Positions 15,420-23,057 of a stretch of DNA of 49,533 bases are shown piece after piece (position 1 is the stretch's first letter; each line of letters begins with the position of its first letter). The notes under the pieces were generated by a model. It searched no databases. It was not told where the DNA came from and saw nothing but the letters and a program-made list of their open reading frames with translations. Source of the DNA: a virus. Both the position numbers and the translations under genes were made by a program. The stretch spans positions 1-49,533 of the IMG/VR virus record IMGVR_UViG_3300035698_023389; one strand, written 5' to 3'.

Positions 15420-16001
15420 ATGGTAATAATAAATAAAAACGAATTGATAAAACAACGACAAGATTTATTACGTGAAATAGATTCATGTAGAGATATTGAA
15501 CAGATTAAAATTCTTAATGAGAATTTAATCAACGTTGATTCTCAAATTTTACTGGACACTCAAGCGAGTGTTAAGGATATAGAAGAAAAAATAGAGAAGG
15601 TGGTATGCATGCCAGAACAAAAAACAATTAAGGAAATGAAAAAAGAATTGAATGTAGAATATGCTAAAGTACGAGAAGAATACGCTATGTTACAAGAAAA
15701 ACTTAAGAAAAATGTGGAACAAAAGAAAATTATGAGAGAAGAGATCAAAACTTTTGATGACTTAAGAAAAGAAGAACCTTTATCAGAAGTTAGTAAAACA
15801 AAGATGGAACATATTTGGTCTAGATTCTGTGAAGAAAAACCAGATGACGGAAGTGAAGCCGTTGAAGAACCAATGTGTGCACCTGAAGCTCCTTTAGAAG
15901 AAGCTAAAGAAGTTGAAGGGACAATAACACCGGAACCATCAGAAAAAGTTGGCCCAGAACCAACAGAAGAAGCAGCTCCTGCCGTGGAAAAAGAAGAATA
16001 G
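15420..16001 (+). CDS. Coiled-coil protein with acidic, Pro/Glu-rich tail
   Basis: 193 residues from ATG 15420; the ATG at 15390 directly abuts the TATA element and would lie upstream of the predicted RNA start. Residues 5-120 are almost all heptad-like helix (KELNVEYAKVREEYAMLQEKLKKNVEQKK). The last 50 residues are low-complexity Glu/Pro/Ala. It is first in an operon with PolB, so it may be a polymerase accessory or a scaffold protein. No family recognised. Confidence 0.55.
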   Translation: MVIINKNELIKQRQDLLREIDSCRDIEQIKILNENLINVDSQILLDTQASVKDIEEKIEKVVCMPEQKTIKEMKKELNVEYAKVREEYAMLQEKLKKNVEQKKIMREEIKTFDDLRKEEPLSEVSKTKMEHIWSRFCEEKPDDGSEAVEEPMCAPEAPLEEAKEVEGTITPEPSEKVGPEPTEEAAPAVEKEE

Positions 16002-16015
16002 TTGAGGATATAAAA

Positions 16016-18247
16016 ATGGAAAGGATAATTGTCAATATAAAAGAAACCAAAGATGGACTGTTTTGTAAGTTAAGAGAAGATGGTAAACTAATATACAGGC
16101 AGATACCTTTCCATAACTATTTTTTTATTAGAGAAGAAGATTATGATTCTGTTAAAAATGTGTGCAATCAATATTGTATTAACATTGAAACCATTCACAA
16201 TAATGATGGTACTTTCATGAAACTAGTACTAAAAAATAATTTTTGGAGATACAAGTTTAAGAATGTATTGGAAGAAGATATGGAAATACAAGTTTTTTGT
16301 GGAGATGTTAATACCAAAAAGAATTTCTTAATAGAAAACCAACACATACTTCTAAATCAAGATAAGATTAATGTATTATATCTGGACATTGAAACCGATG
16401 ATCGTAAACCAATGGACAAAGATTTCAGTGGTACCACATTACCAACTAGTTGTATAACGGCTATTGCTTTTAAAGATCTCAAAGAAATAGTTAAAACATA
16501 TTATAATACGGCTAGAGATACTGAAGAAGGAAAGCACATGAAATGCTTATATGAAAAATTGATAATGTATAAGAAACAAGAAGTTAACCCTAAAAATCTT
16601 AAATTAATAAAAGACGCTAGACAAAAAATTGATGAGCATGCAATAATATTTGACCCTATTCTTTTAGAACATGAAAAATATTTGTTACAAAATATTATTA
16701 AGTACATGAAAGATTCTGACATGGCATTAGCTTGGAATGGATGGAGATTTGATTTCCCTATTCTTAAAGGTAGATGTGAATTGCATAACCTTAATTACTC
16801 AGAGAATTTGGTAATGGACATAGATTATATGGAAGTGTATAAGAAAAATAGTTATTCTAATTTAGATTCTTATTCGTTGAACAACGTTGCAAAACACGAA
16901 TTTGAGGAAGAAGTTAATAATACCAATAGTAAGTTCAAAAACCTGGATGAAGTACAGAAAATAGATTGGAAAGAATTAACTGGTCTAACAAAGTTCTTTG
17001 AATTCTACTTATTAGAACCTAAACTATTCGAAGAATATAATATACAGGACGTGAACTTAATGTATTTATTGGAGGACAAACTTAAGTTCCTTAAGATACA
17101 GTTTGTTCTTAGTAAATTATGTCACTGTTTATTAGATGAATCCTTACATAATAGTAAGTCATTTGATTATGCAATGTTAAATGAGTACAGTATAGATAAG
17201 TTAACTGCACCTAGTAAACCTTCTAAAGAAACAAAAGAATCATGGATGCATCCTATCGAGGGTATTTTCCCACCTGGTGCTTTCACTTATATATTTAAGA
17301 AAGGATTAACATTGAACAGTGAGTGCTACGACTTCAAATCACAGTACCCTACTAATGGTGTAACATATAATATTTCTCCCGATACACTAGTAGAATCAAG
17401 ATTACCTGATCTAAGCTTGGTATTTAATGAAAAAGAAATAGAGTACATTAAATACTGTGAAGGCATTGCAAAAAAATATTTGGATTCTAAGGGTAAGCTA
17501 AGAAAGAAAAAGTATGAAACTAACATAGAAGTTAAAAGAACTGAGTTAGATGTTAGAAATATGACCGAATTAATGTGGCGTTTTGTTGAGTTCTATGAAC
17601 CATCAGAAAAAACACAATTGGAATTAAAAGAAAGAAATTTGGTAATGACACCAACTGATCTGAACTACTCTACTAGAGGATGGAAGGTACACCCTCACCA
17701 TTTGTTCACTCATAAGAAAGGTGTGTTTCCTAGGTTATGTGAATATTTCCTAACTGAAAGAGATAAGGTAAAATACACCATGAAAAAAATGGAACCAAAA
17801 AGTTTTGAGTACCAAGAAGCCGATTCATACCAAGGAGCTTTAAAAACTGCAGGTAACAGTGGGTATGGTTACTTCGCTTTTAAGAGTAGTAGGTTCTTCT
17901 GTATGGAAATACCTGAAGCTATTACTACATCAAGTAGATTTGCCACTAAAAAAAGTATTATATTTGCTAAGCACAAAGGGTATGAAAGTAGTCATGGAGA
18001 TACGGATTCAGCATATTTATATAATGTAACCAATGAATTTTCATTAGAGGATATGAACGAGATGTTCTACGATTACTTTGATGAAATGGTAAGACCTTAT
18101 AATACTAATTGTGAGATAACATTGTACAATCCTAAAACTAAAGAAGCCAAAATAAAGAACCACTTCATTGTTTTTGAACATGAGAAAACATTGGATGCAT
18201 GTATCGTTGTTAAGAAGAAAAGGTATTATTATAAGAGGAAAAAATGA
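16016..18247 (+). CDS. Family B DNA polymerase, exonuclease and palm part
   Basis: 743 residues. Proofreading motifs: Exo I DIET (124-127), Exo II NGWRFD (241-246), Exo III YNIQD (341-345). Polymerase motifs: A DFKSQYP (439-445), B KTAGNSGYG (610-618), C HGDTDS (660-665), and KKKRY (733-737). The ORF stops six residues after KKRY, so the thumb domain is missing here and is encoded by the separate ORF at 18423. Together the two would form a complete PolB of about 950 residues. All catalytic residues are intact, so it is probably active as a two-subunit enzyme. Starts after TTGAGGATATAAAA. Confidence 0.88.
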   Translation: MERIIVNIKETKDGLFCKLREDGKLIYRQIPFHNYFFIREEDYDSVKNVCNQYCINIETIHNNDGTFMKLVLKNNFWRYKFKNVLEEDMEIQVFCGDVNTKKNFLIENQHILLNQDKINVLYLDIETDDRKPMDKDFSGTTLPTSCITAIAFKDLKEIVKTYYNTARDTEEGKHMKCLYEKLIMYKKQEVNPKNLKLIKDARQKIDEHAIIFDPILLEHEKYLLQNIIKYMKDSDMALAWNGWRFDFPILKGRCELHNLNYSENLVMDIDYMEVYKKNSYSNLDSYSLNNVAKHEFEEEVNNTNSKFKNLDEVQKIDWKELTGLTKFFEFYLLEPKLFEEYNIQDVNLMYLLEDKLKFLKIQFVLSKLCHCLLDESLHNSKSFDYAMLNEYSIDKLTAPSKPSKETKESWMHPIEGIFPPGAFTYIFKKGLTLNSECYDFKSQYPTNGVTYNISPDTLVESRLPDLSLVFNEKEIEYIKYCEGIAKKYLDSKGKLRKKKYETNIEVKRTELDVRNMTELMWRFVEFYEPSEKTQLELKERNLVMTPTDLNYSTRGWKVHPHHLFTHKKGVFPRLCEYFLTERDKVKYTMKKMEPKSFEYQEADSYQGALKTAGNSGYGYFAFKSSRFFCMEIPEAITTSSRFATKKSIIFAKHKGYESSHGDTDSAYLYNVTNEFSLEDMNEMFYDYFDEMVRPYNTNCEITLYNPKTKEAKIKNHFIVFEHEKTLDACIVVKKKRYYYKRKK

Positions 18248-18422
18248 ATAAATGTTTTTATTGAATATCATCCAATGAATGGTAGGTATGATAAAAATTT
18301 AAACAGAAAAAGTTATTATTTAAAACGTAGAAAGATTTTAAATAAAAACAACTATAAAAATTATAAATTGATTCATTTAATATCTTTAAAAGAATTAAAT
18401 AGAATTGGTAAGGTGTTAAAAC
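18248..18422 (+). other. Spacer splitting the PolB gene
   Basis: 175 bases between the two PolB ORFs. In the PolB frame, after its TGA, 60 codons stay open to a TGA at 18428-18430 and encode a Lys/Arg/Asn-rich peptide containing RKSYYLKRRKIL, which slightly echoes RYYYKRKK at the end of the polymerase ORF. No ribosome site precedes the internal ATG at 18275. The end holds the ribosome site GGTAAGGTG of the thumb ORF. I see no intein or homing-endonuclease motifs. Confidence 0.45.
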
Positions 18423-19058
18423 ATGGATGAATACGAAAAAGATGGGTATATATATGGGTGTACGGGTGGTGCTTGGGGTAAGAAAGATACAATGCCGCTC
18501 AGTGCAAATCTTCAAAAGGAACTTGTAGAAAATATATTAGACCAAAAATATGACAGAGATGTTTGGAAAAATAGGATAATGGAATTAAAAGAAAAAACTT
18601 TTAATTATGAACTAGAAACAGAACATCTTAGAATGGTGAAAGGTATAACAAAGAAATTTTCTGATTATGGTAAACCAGTTATTGATGGTAAAACAGGTGC
18701 ACATAAAACTAGAAAGAGTGATGGTGGTAAAATGTTTGCTCCCATCCCCGGGCACGTGAAACTAGGTATGAGATTAGAGAAAGAAGGTTTTGAAATAGTT
18801 ATTGGTGATAGAATAGAATATATTGTTTTAACATCCGGTCCTATTGAAGCCATCAGTTTAAAAGAATTTGAAGCTAATAAGAAGTATGATGCCAAATATT
18901 ATTGGGAAAGAATAATTACGCCACTAATAGAGATCTTAAATGTTTGTGATACAGAAAATATTTATTCTCATTATATAGATTGTTGGAATTTTACTGAAAG
19001 AAAAATTAAGAATCTTTTAACAAAGATTGAAGAGGAGGAAGATCAAGATGGAGAATGA
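18423..19058 (+). CDS. Family B DNA polymerase, thumb part
   Basis: 211 residues with its own ribosome site (GGTAAGGTGTTAAAAC). KKDTMPLSANLQKELVENIL corresponds to the RRD-x-P...K...Q segment that opens the PolB thumb, and GDRIEYIVLTSG with YDAKYYWERIITPLIEIL matches the later part of the domain (GDRVxYV, D-x-xYY, P-x-xRIL). This is the missing C-terminus of the polymerase at 16016. It should bind primer-template duplex and pair with the larger subunit. The end overlaps the dUTPase start by 11 bases. Confidence 0.75.
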   Translation: MDEYEKDGYIYGCTGGAWGKKDTMPLSANLQKELVENILDQKYDRDVWKNRIMELKEKTFNYELETEHLRMVKGITKKFSDYGKPVIDGKTGAHKTRKSDGGKMFAPIPGHVKLGMRLEKEGFEIVIGDRIEYIVLTSGPIEAISLKEFEANKKYDAKYYWERIITPLIEILNVCDTENIYSHYIDCWNFTERKIKNLLTKIEEEEDQDGE

Positions 19059-19554
19059 TGATAAGAAACCGGAAATAACTAATGACGGAGTGTGTGAAGC
19101 TTTTCATGCACAACCATTAGGTACATTACATGTGAAAGTAAAGAAATTAAGTAATTATATTAATGGGCCTAATGAACCTGCTAAAGAAGGTGATGCTGGC
19201 AGTGATTGTTTTGCTACTAGAAGTGTACGTTTAGATGGTGGTGAAAGATTTAATATGGCATTGGGCGTAGCACTAGAATTTCCTAGTTCTCATGTTTGTT
19301 TAGTACAAGGTAAGAGTGGTTTGGCTAATGAAAAAGGAATCGATACTATTGGTAATGTCATAGATAGTGGTTATAGAGGAGAGATACACGCCCAGATAGT
19401 TAACACTTCTAATGATGATACAGTTGTTATTCATAAAGGTGATAAGATTTGTCAACTATTATTCATACCAATAGCTAAACCTTGGTTTAACCATGTAGAA
19501 GAACTTAGTGATAGTGATCGTGGAGACAAAGGTTTTGGGAGCACCGGAAAATGA
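19048..19554 (+). CDS. dUTPase (trimeric, all-beta)
   Basis: 168 residues from ATG 19048, after AGAGGAGGAAGATCAAG; upstream ATG 19027 would add seven residues. All five motifs are present: AGSDCFA (I), QGKSGLA (II), GNVIDSGYRGEI (III), KGDKICQLLF (IV) and DRGDKGFGSTGK (V, C-terminal). It hydrolyses dUTP to dUMP and pyrophosphate, keeping uracil out of DNA and feeding the pyrimidine pool. Related dCTP deaminases lack the motif V tail. First gene of the nucleotide/modification cluster. Confidence 0.88.
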   Translation: MENDDKKPEITNDGVCEAFHAQPLGTLHVKVKKLSNYINGPNEPAKEGDAGSDCFATRSVRLDGGERFNMALGVALEFPSSHVCLVQGKSGLANEKGIDTIGNVIDSGYRGEIHAQIVNTSNDDTVVIHKGDKICQLLFIPIAKPWFNHVEELSDSDRGDKGFGSTGK

Positions 19555-20057
19555 AAATAGTACTGGATATTGATGAAGTATTAAGAGATACTATGAGAGG
19601 TATTCTTAAAGTTTACAATAGAGATTACAATAATAGTGAACTAGTACAGTATGAAGATGTTAATGGTTGGAATTTAAAAAATTCGTTACCTGACATGCCC
19701 AATAATGAATTGTTTTTCAGAAAACATGCTGAAGAAATATTTTTGGAAAGTGAACCACATCGGTATAACAATTTATTTAATTCTGTTTTGGAACATGATG
19801 TGTATATTGCTTCAACACAGTTTAAAGGACTGGAACATTTAACTGATGCATGGCTAGCCAAATATAAAATTACTAGTGATGAGTTAGTTTATACATCTGA
19901 TAAATCTAAAATGGGAGATATTCTATTGGATGATGGAGTACATAACCTAAAAGATTTTGAAGGAATATCTGTTTGTATGGATAGACCTTGGAACAAAGAA
20001 TGGAATGGTGACAGAGTTAAAACAATAAAAGAATTTTATGAAAAATACGTTAGGTGA
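19551..20057 (+). CDS. HAD-family 5'(3')-deoxyribonucleotidase-like
   Basis: 168 residues, start overlapping the dUTPase stop. The N-terminal LDIDEVLRDT is the HAD motif I (D-x-D-x-V/T), IASTQFK fits motif II (S/T), and the KSKMGDILLDDGVHNL stretch fits motifs III and IV (Lys and the DD pair). Size and layout match small deoxyribonucleotidases that remove phosphate from dNMPs. Next to a dCMP hydroxymethylase-like gene it may remove unmodified dCMP or balance dUMP; that is inference. The second Asp of motif I and the final Asp pair support activity. Confidence 0.7.
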   Translation: MKIVLDIDEVLRDTMRGILKVYNRDYNNSELVQYEDVNGWNLKNSLPDMPNNELFFRKHAEEIFLESEPHRYNNLFNSVLEHDVYIASTQFKGLEHLTDAWLAKYKITSDELVYTSDKSKMGDILLDDGVHNLKDFEGISVCMDRPWNKEWNGDRVKTIKEFYEKYVR

Positions 20058-20063
20058 TAAGAT

Positions 20064-20648
20064 ATGACTGAAATAAATAAACTAGTATTAAGAAGTGTTA
20101 AAGAAATATTGCACGAAAAACAAATAATTCTAATATTGGATTCTGTGGATATGTGCGGAAAAACTGAAGTTGCTAATAAATTAAATGATTTGTTAGGATT
20201 ACCGGTGTATAAAAATTCTAAAGAACAGAGTATGTGGCAAGATAAATTAATATCTTTAATTTATGGACAAGAGGAGTTGACACAGTTCTTAGAGAAAACT
20301 GGCTACTCAGTTATTTTTGACAGATTTCATGCTAGCGAGTATGTTTATTCTAAAGTGTTCAAAAGAATTTCACATGATGGAGTTGTAATGGATATTGATA
20401 AAAGATTAGCAACATTGAATTGCTTGATAATTTATCCTTGGAAAAATAGTAATAAGTACTTAGCAGATGATCAGGGTATAGTAAAAATAGAACAGTATGA
20501 TTCATTAAAGAAACATTACGAGGAGTTTTTTAATAAAACTAAATGTGATGTAATAAGATACAACGCTGATGACGAAGACTTAGGTAAACAGATGAACATA
20601 ATTTTACAAGCAATTTTTGGTATGTTTAATGAGGTGAAAATAGAATGA
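20064..20648 (+). CDS. Deoxynucleoside monophosphate kinase (TMK-like)
   Basis: 194 residues after TTAGGTGATAAGAT. The P-loop is SVDMCGKTEVA (about residues 27-37), close to the G-x-D-x-x-GKT of thymidylate kinases with Ser in place of the first Gly. FDRFHASEYVY (about 89-99) corresponds to the DR(Y/F) substrate motif. It probably phosphorylates a dNMP. In T4, gp1 kinase performs this step for hydroxymethyl-dCMP, and the position between nucleotidase and hydroxymethylase genes suggests an equivalent task. Substrate not decidable from sequence. Confidence 0.7.
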   Translation: MTEINKLVLRSVKEILHEKQIILILDSVDMCGKTEVANKLNDLLGLPVYKNSKEQSMWQDKLISLIYGQEELTQFLEKTGYSVIFDRFHASEYVYSKVFKRISHDGVVMDIDKRLATLNCLIIYPWKNSNKYLADDQGIVKIEQYDSLKKHYEEFFNKTKCDVIRYNADDEDLGKQMNIILQAIFGMFNEVKIE

Positions 20649-21601
20649 AAATCGGGTTCTATAAACCTCATTGGCCAATAAAATTTTTGAATGACAACGA
20701 TGATATGGATGCGATTAGTTATGAAGTTGTTAATGTAATGAAAATTTTTGCTGAACGAGGTCATGATTGTAGAATATTAAGTGAAAATGATTTAGATGCC
20801 AATGGGGCAGTACTTTATAGTGGGCAATTAATACACCCTGGTTCTATGAAAGAAAAGTATGATAGAATATTTTTATTTGGTGGTCCATTCCACTTAGAAC
20901 CTAATAGAAATTTAATACCTGATCTAAAAAAACTTACCCCTATACTAGATTTTATTTTAACTGATACTAGGTGTATGCCACCTTACGAAAGTGATTTGGA
21001 TTATTTTGATACCTTTTATAGCCAATGCACAGAAGATACTTATTTGGGTATGCCTAATGTTTATGGTGGTGTAGCAGAATTTAGGTGTTATAATATGGAA
21101 TTAGTAGAACCAACTGAAGAACTAATACGTAATAAAGGTGTTAATCTTTATTTTGGTGGTACTACTAGAAACAGATTGAAAAAATATGAACGATATATAT
21201 GGGAGCATAGAGATAGTTGGGCAATAACTGGAGAAAGTAAACCACTTAGTTTTAATAACCGAGTTAGCAGAGATCTCTATTTGGAATTGTTAAAACAAAC
21301 CAAGTTTAGCTTAGTGTTCTGTGATGTTGATTATGAAAAAAATAATTTTATTACTCCCCGACACTACGAATACATAGAAGCCAATATCGTTAGTTTCTGT
21401 GATATTGATTGGGACAAAGGAGAACATATTATGAAAATTGATGACTGGCAAAGAGTAGATAATTATTATGCTATGCAAAGAAAAATTAATCATTTGTTAC
21501 AAAACCCATTAATGCATTTAGAAATATTGAAGAAACAAAAAAATTCTATACCAAAAAGTTACATAAATGGGGATTACGTTTATAGGAGGTTAAAAAAATG
21601 A
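20645..21601 (+). CDS. T4 beta-glucosyltransferase-like DNA glycosyltransferase
   Basis: 318 residues (T4 BGT has 351). GT-B layout. Motifs align with T4 BGT from memory: KYDRIFLFGG (71-80) with its YDRLIVV segment; LTDTR (105-109) with TDIR, whose Asp100 is the catalytic base; FGGTTRNR (170-177) with GGSFRSGQR, which contacts UDP; NNFITPRHYE (233-242) with NDNFITLRVWE, giving Arg239 and Glu242 at the UDP-ribose positions. Predicted reaction: transfer of a sugar from a UDP-sugar to hydroxymethylcytosine in DNA. It sits against the hydroxymethylase gene, with a GAGGTGAAAATAGA ribosome site. Sugar and linkage are unknown. Confidence 0.75.
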   Translation: MKIGFYKPHWPIKFLNDNDDMDAISYEVVNVMKIFAERGHDCRILSENDLDANGAVLYSGQLIHPGSMKEKYDRIFLFGGPFHLEPNRNLIPDLKKLTPILDFILTDTRCMPPYESDLDYFDTFYSQCTEDTYLGMPNVYGGVAEFRCYNMELVEPTEELIRNKGVNLYFGGTTRNRLKKYERYIWEHRDSWAITGESKPLSFNNRVSRDLYLELLKQTKFSLVFCDVDYEKNNFITPRHYEYIEANIVSFCDIDWDKGEHIMKIDDWQRVDNYYAMQRKINHLLQNPLMHLEILKKQKNSIPKSYINGDYVYRRLKK

Positions 21602-22308
21602 CGAATGAAGAAATATTATTAGAAAAAGTTTATATTAAATTATCAGAAGATTTAAAAGGCGACAACTTTGTTGTTGATAGAACTGGTGTTAAAACCGTTG
21701 AAACAATTAATTGTTGTGTTGACGGTTTAGATCCGTTACAGAAAACTCTCAATTTTAATGGTAGAAAAACTCCTGCTAAATATGTTAGAAAAGAAAGTGA
21801 TTGGTATAATAGTATGGATAGAAACATTAAAGGATGGGTAGATGATATTAAGATTTGGAGAGATGTATCTGATAAAGATGGACTGGTTAATTCTAATTAT
21901 GGATGGTGTATTTTTTCTAAAGAGAATTTCTCACAGTATGATAATTGTATAGGAGAATTAATTAATGACCCTAATAGTAGGAGAGCTGTCATGATATATA
22001 ACAGACCTTCAATGCATGAAGACTTCAATAAAAATGGTATGAATGATTTTATTTGTACACAGAACACGCAACATCTTATTAGAGATGATAAACTAGTGTA
22101 CTTAGTTTTTCAGAGATCTCAAGATATGATATTCGGATTGTTCAATGATTTAGCATGGCACCACGAAGTGTATGAAAAAATGTATGATGACTTAACATGC
22201 GCTGGTGTTGAACTTGATGGTGGGTATATTAATTTAAACATTGGTTCTGCTCATGTTTATGAGAGACATTTTGATATGTTGGAACAAATTGTGAGCACCA
22301 AAAAATGA
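21598..22308 (+). CDS. dCMP hydroxymethylase (thymidylate synthase family)
   Basis: 236 residues after TAGGAGGTTAAAAAA. Strong resemblance to T4 gp42: FVVDRTGVKT (24-33), VNSNYGW (97-103), SRRAVMIYNRPSM (127-139), NDFICTQ with the nucleophile Cys153 (T4 Cys148) and FGLFNDLAW (179-187) with Asp184 (T4 Asp179). Thymidylate synthases and dUMP hydroxymethylases have Asn at that last position, so Asp predicts dCMP as substrate. Reaction: dCMP plus methylene-tetrahydrofolate and water gives 5-hydroxymethyl-dCMP. The stop overlaps the next start. Confidence 0.85.
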   Translation: MTNEEILLEKVYIKLSEDLKGDNFVVDRTGVKTVETINCCVDGLDPLQKTLNFNGRKTPAKYVRKESDWYNSMDRNIKGWVDDIKIWRDVSDKDGLVNSNYGWCIFSKENFSQYDNCIGELINDPNSRRAVMIYNRPSMHEDFNKNGMNDFICTQNTQHLIRDDKLVYLVFQRSQDMIFGLFNDLAWHHEVYEKMYDDLTCAGVELDGGYINLNIGSAHVYERHFDMLEQIVSTKK

Positions 22309-22772
22309 GTTGGACAGGTGGGCCATTAACCGTAGAACCTTATGTTGGTTTTGTGTATTTAGTAACAGAAAAAAGTACTGGGATGAAATACATTGGTAGT
22401 AAGAGATACTGGGCCATTGATAAAAAGAAACCTGGTAAGTTTAAGATGGTGGGTAAAGGTGAATTCTTACATGGAAAAGATGGTAAACGAGTACTAGAAA
22501 CCAGGACGGTTAACAGAAATACTAGAGTGGAAACTGATTGGAAGACGTACAACACCAGTAATAAAATAATGCATGAGAACCTGAAAAATACCCCAGATAA
22601 TTATACTAAAGAGATAATTAGATCATGTACATCATTAAGTGAAATGAAAGGGTACGAAGCATATTTACAGTTGGATTGGTATTTTAACAAGGATTGGTCA
22701 AAATTATATAATAAGATGGTTAATGTTAGGATGAAGATGAAAACCCCTAGTTCTGATGGTACAAAATCATGA
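22305..22772 (+). CDS. GIY-YIG endonuclease-like protein
   Basis: 155 residues, start overlapping the hydroxymethylase stop. GFVYLVTEKSTGMKYIGSKRYW (about residues 15-36) carries the GIY...YIG pair in the form GFVY/KYIG, followed by a conserved Lys-Arg. WKTYNTSNK (about 79-87) and a Glu in GYEAYLQLDW resemble the Seg-type phage endonucleases. It may be a free-standing homing endonuclease or a nuclease targeting competing DNA. Insertion directly after the hydroxymethylase gene is typical of mobile phage endonucleases. Confidence 0.65.
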   Translation: MSWTGGPLTVEPYVGFVYLVTEKSTGMKYIGSKRYWAIDKKKPGKFKMVGKGEFLHGKDGKRVLETRTVNRNTRVETDWKTYNTSNKIMHENLKNTPDNYTKEIIRSCTSLSEMKGYEAYLQLDWYFNKDWSKLYNKMVNVRMKMKTPSSDGTKS

Positions 22773-22948
22773 GGCGAGGTCATAACCCTGGGTTTCTAAT
22801 AGGTGGTATAAAATCAATATTCAAAAGGAATTGGGGTATTGATATAGATAGCCATGAAATTGACCTTAAGTTAACGTATGGTGAAAATTTTGGTATATTA
22901 ATGGATAAATATGTACATTTAAACGTACCTCTTGATGACCTCCTATGA
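22769..22948 (+). CDS. Small hypothetical protein (59 aa)
   Basis: ATG 22769 overlaps the GIY-YIG stop (ATGA). The N-terminus is basic (RRGHNPGFLIGGIKSIFKRNW), the rest acidic (GIDIDSHEIDLKLTYGE). It is the last gene before the second promoter cassette. No family recognised. Confidence 0.5.
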   Translation: MRRGHNPGFLIGGIKSIFKRNWGIDIDSHEIDLKLTYGENFGILMDKYVHLNVPLDDLL

Positions 22949-22955
22949 TTTCTAC

Positions 22956-23057
22956 AGTAAATAACGTGTATACTCAAGTATATAAATATTTATATACTTG
23001 TGTGATATACATATTATATCAAAAAGTTAGCCCAACTACAAGGGTGGAGATATAAAA
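22956..23057 (+). promoter_or_regulatory. Promoter-leader cassette, copy 2
   Basis: Same 102-base unit as 5106-5207, 88 identical bases without gaps. Here the core is a perfect 22-bp palindrome: AGTATATAAAT followed by its complement ATTTATATACT (22977-22998), preceded by TATACT at 22969-22974. TTTATATA at 22989-22996 would start RNA near 23019. The leader stem is GCCC/GGGT instead of ACCC/GGGT. It drives the micro-gene operon. Confidence 0.7.

Noticed and set aside
16016-19058. Intein inside PolB
   Set aside because: The break is after KKRY, not at the known intein sites in motifs A-C; there is no start Cys/Ser block or terminal His-Asn pair, and the spacer is only 175 bases.
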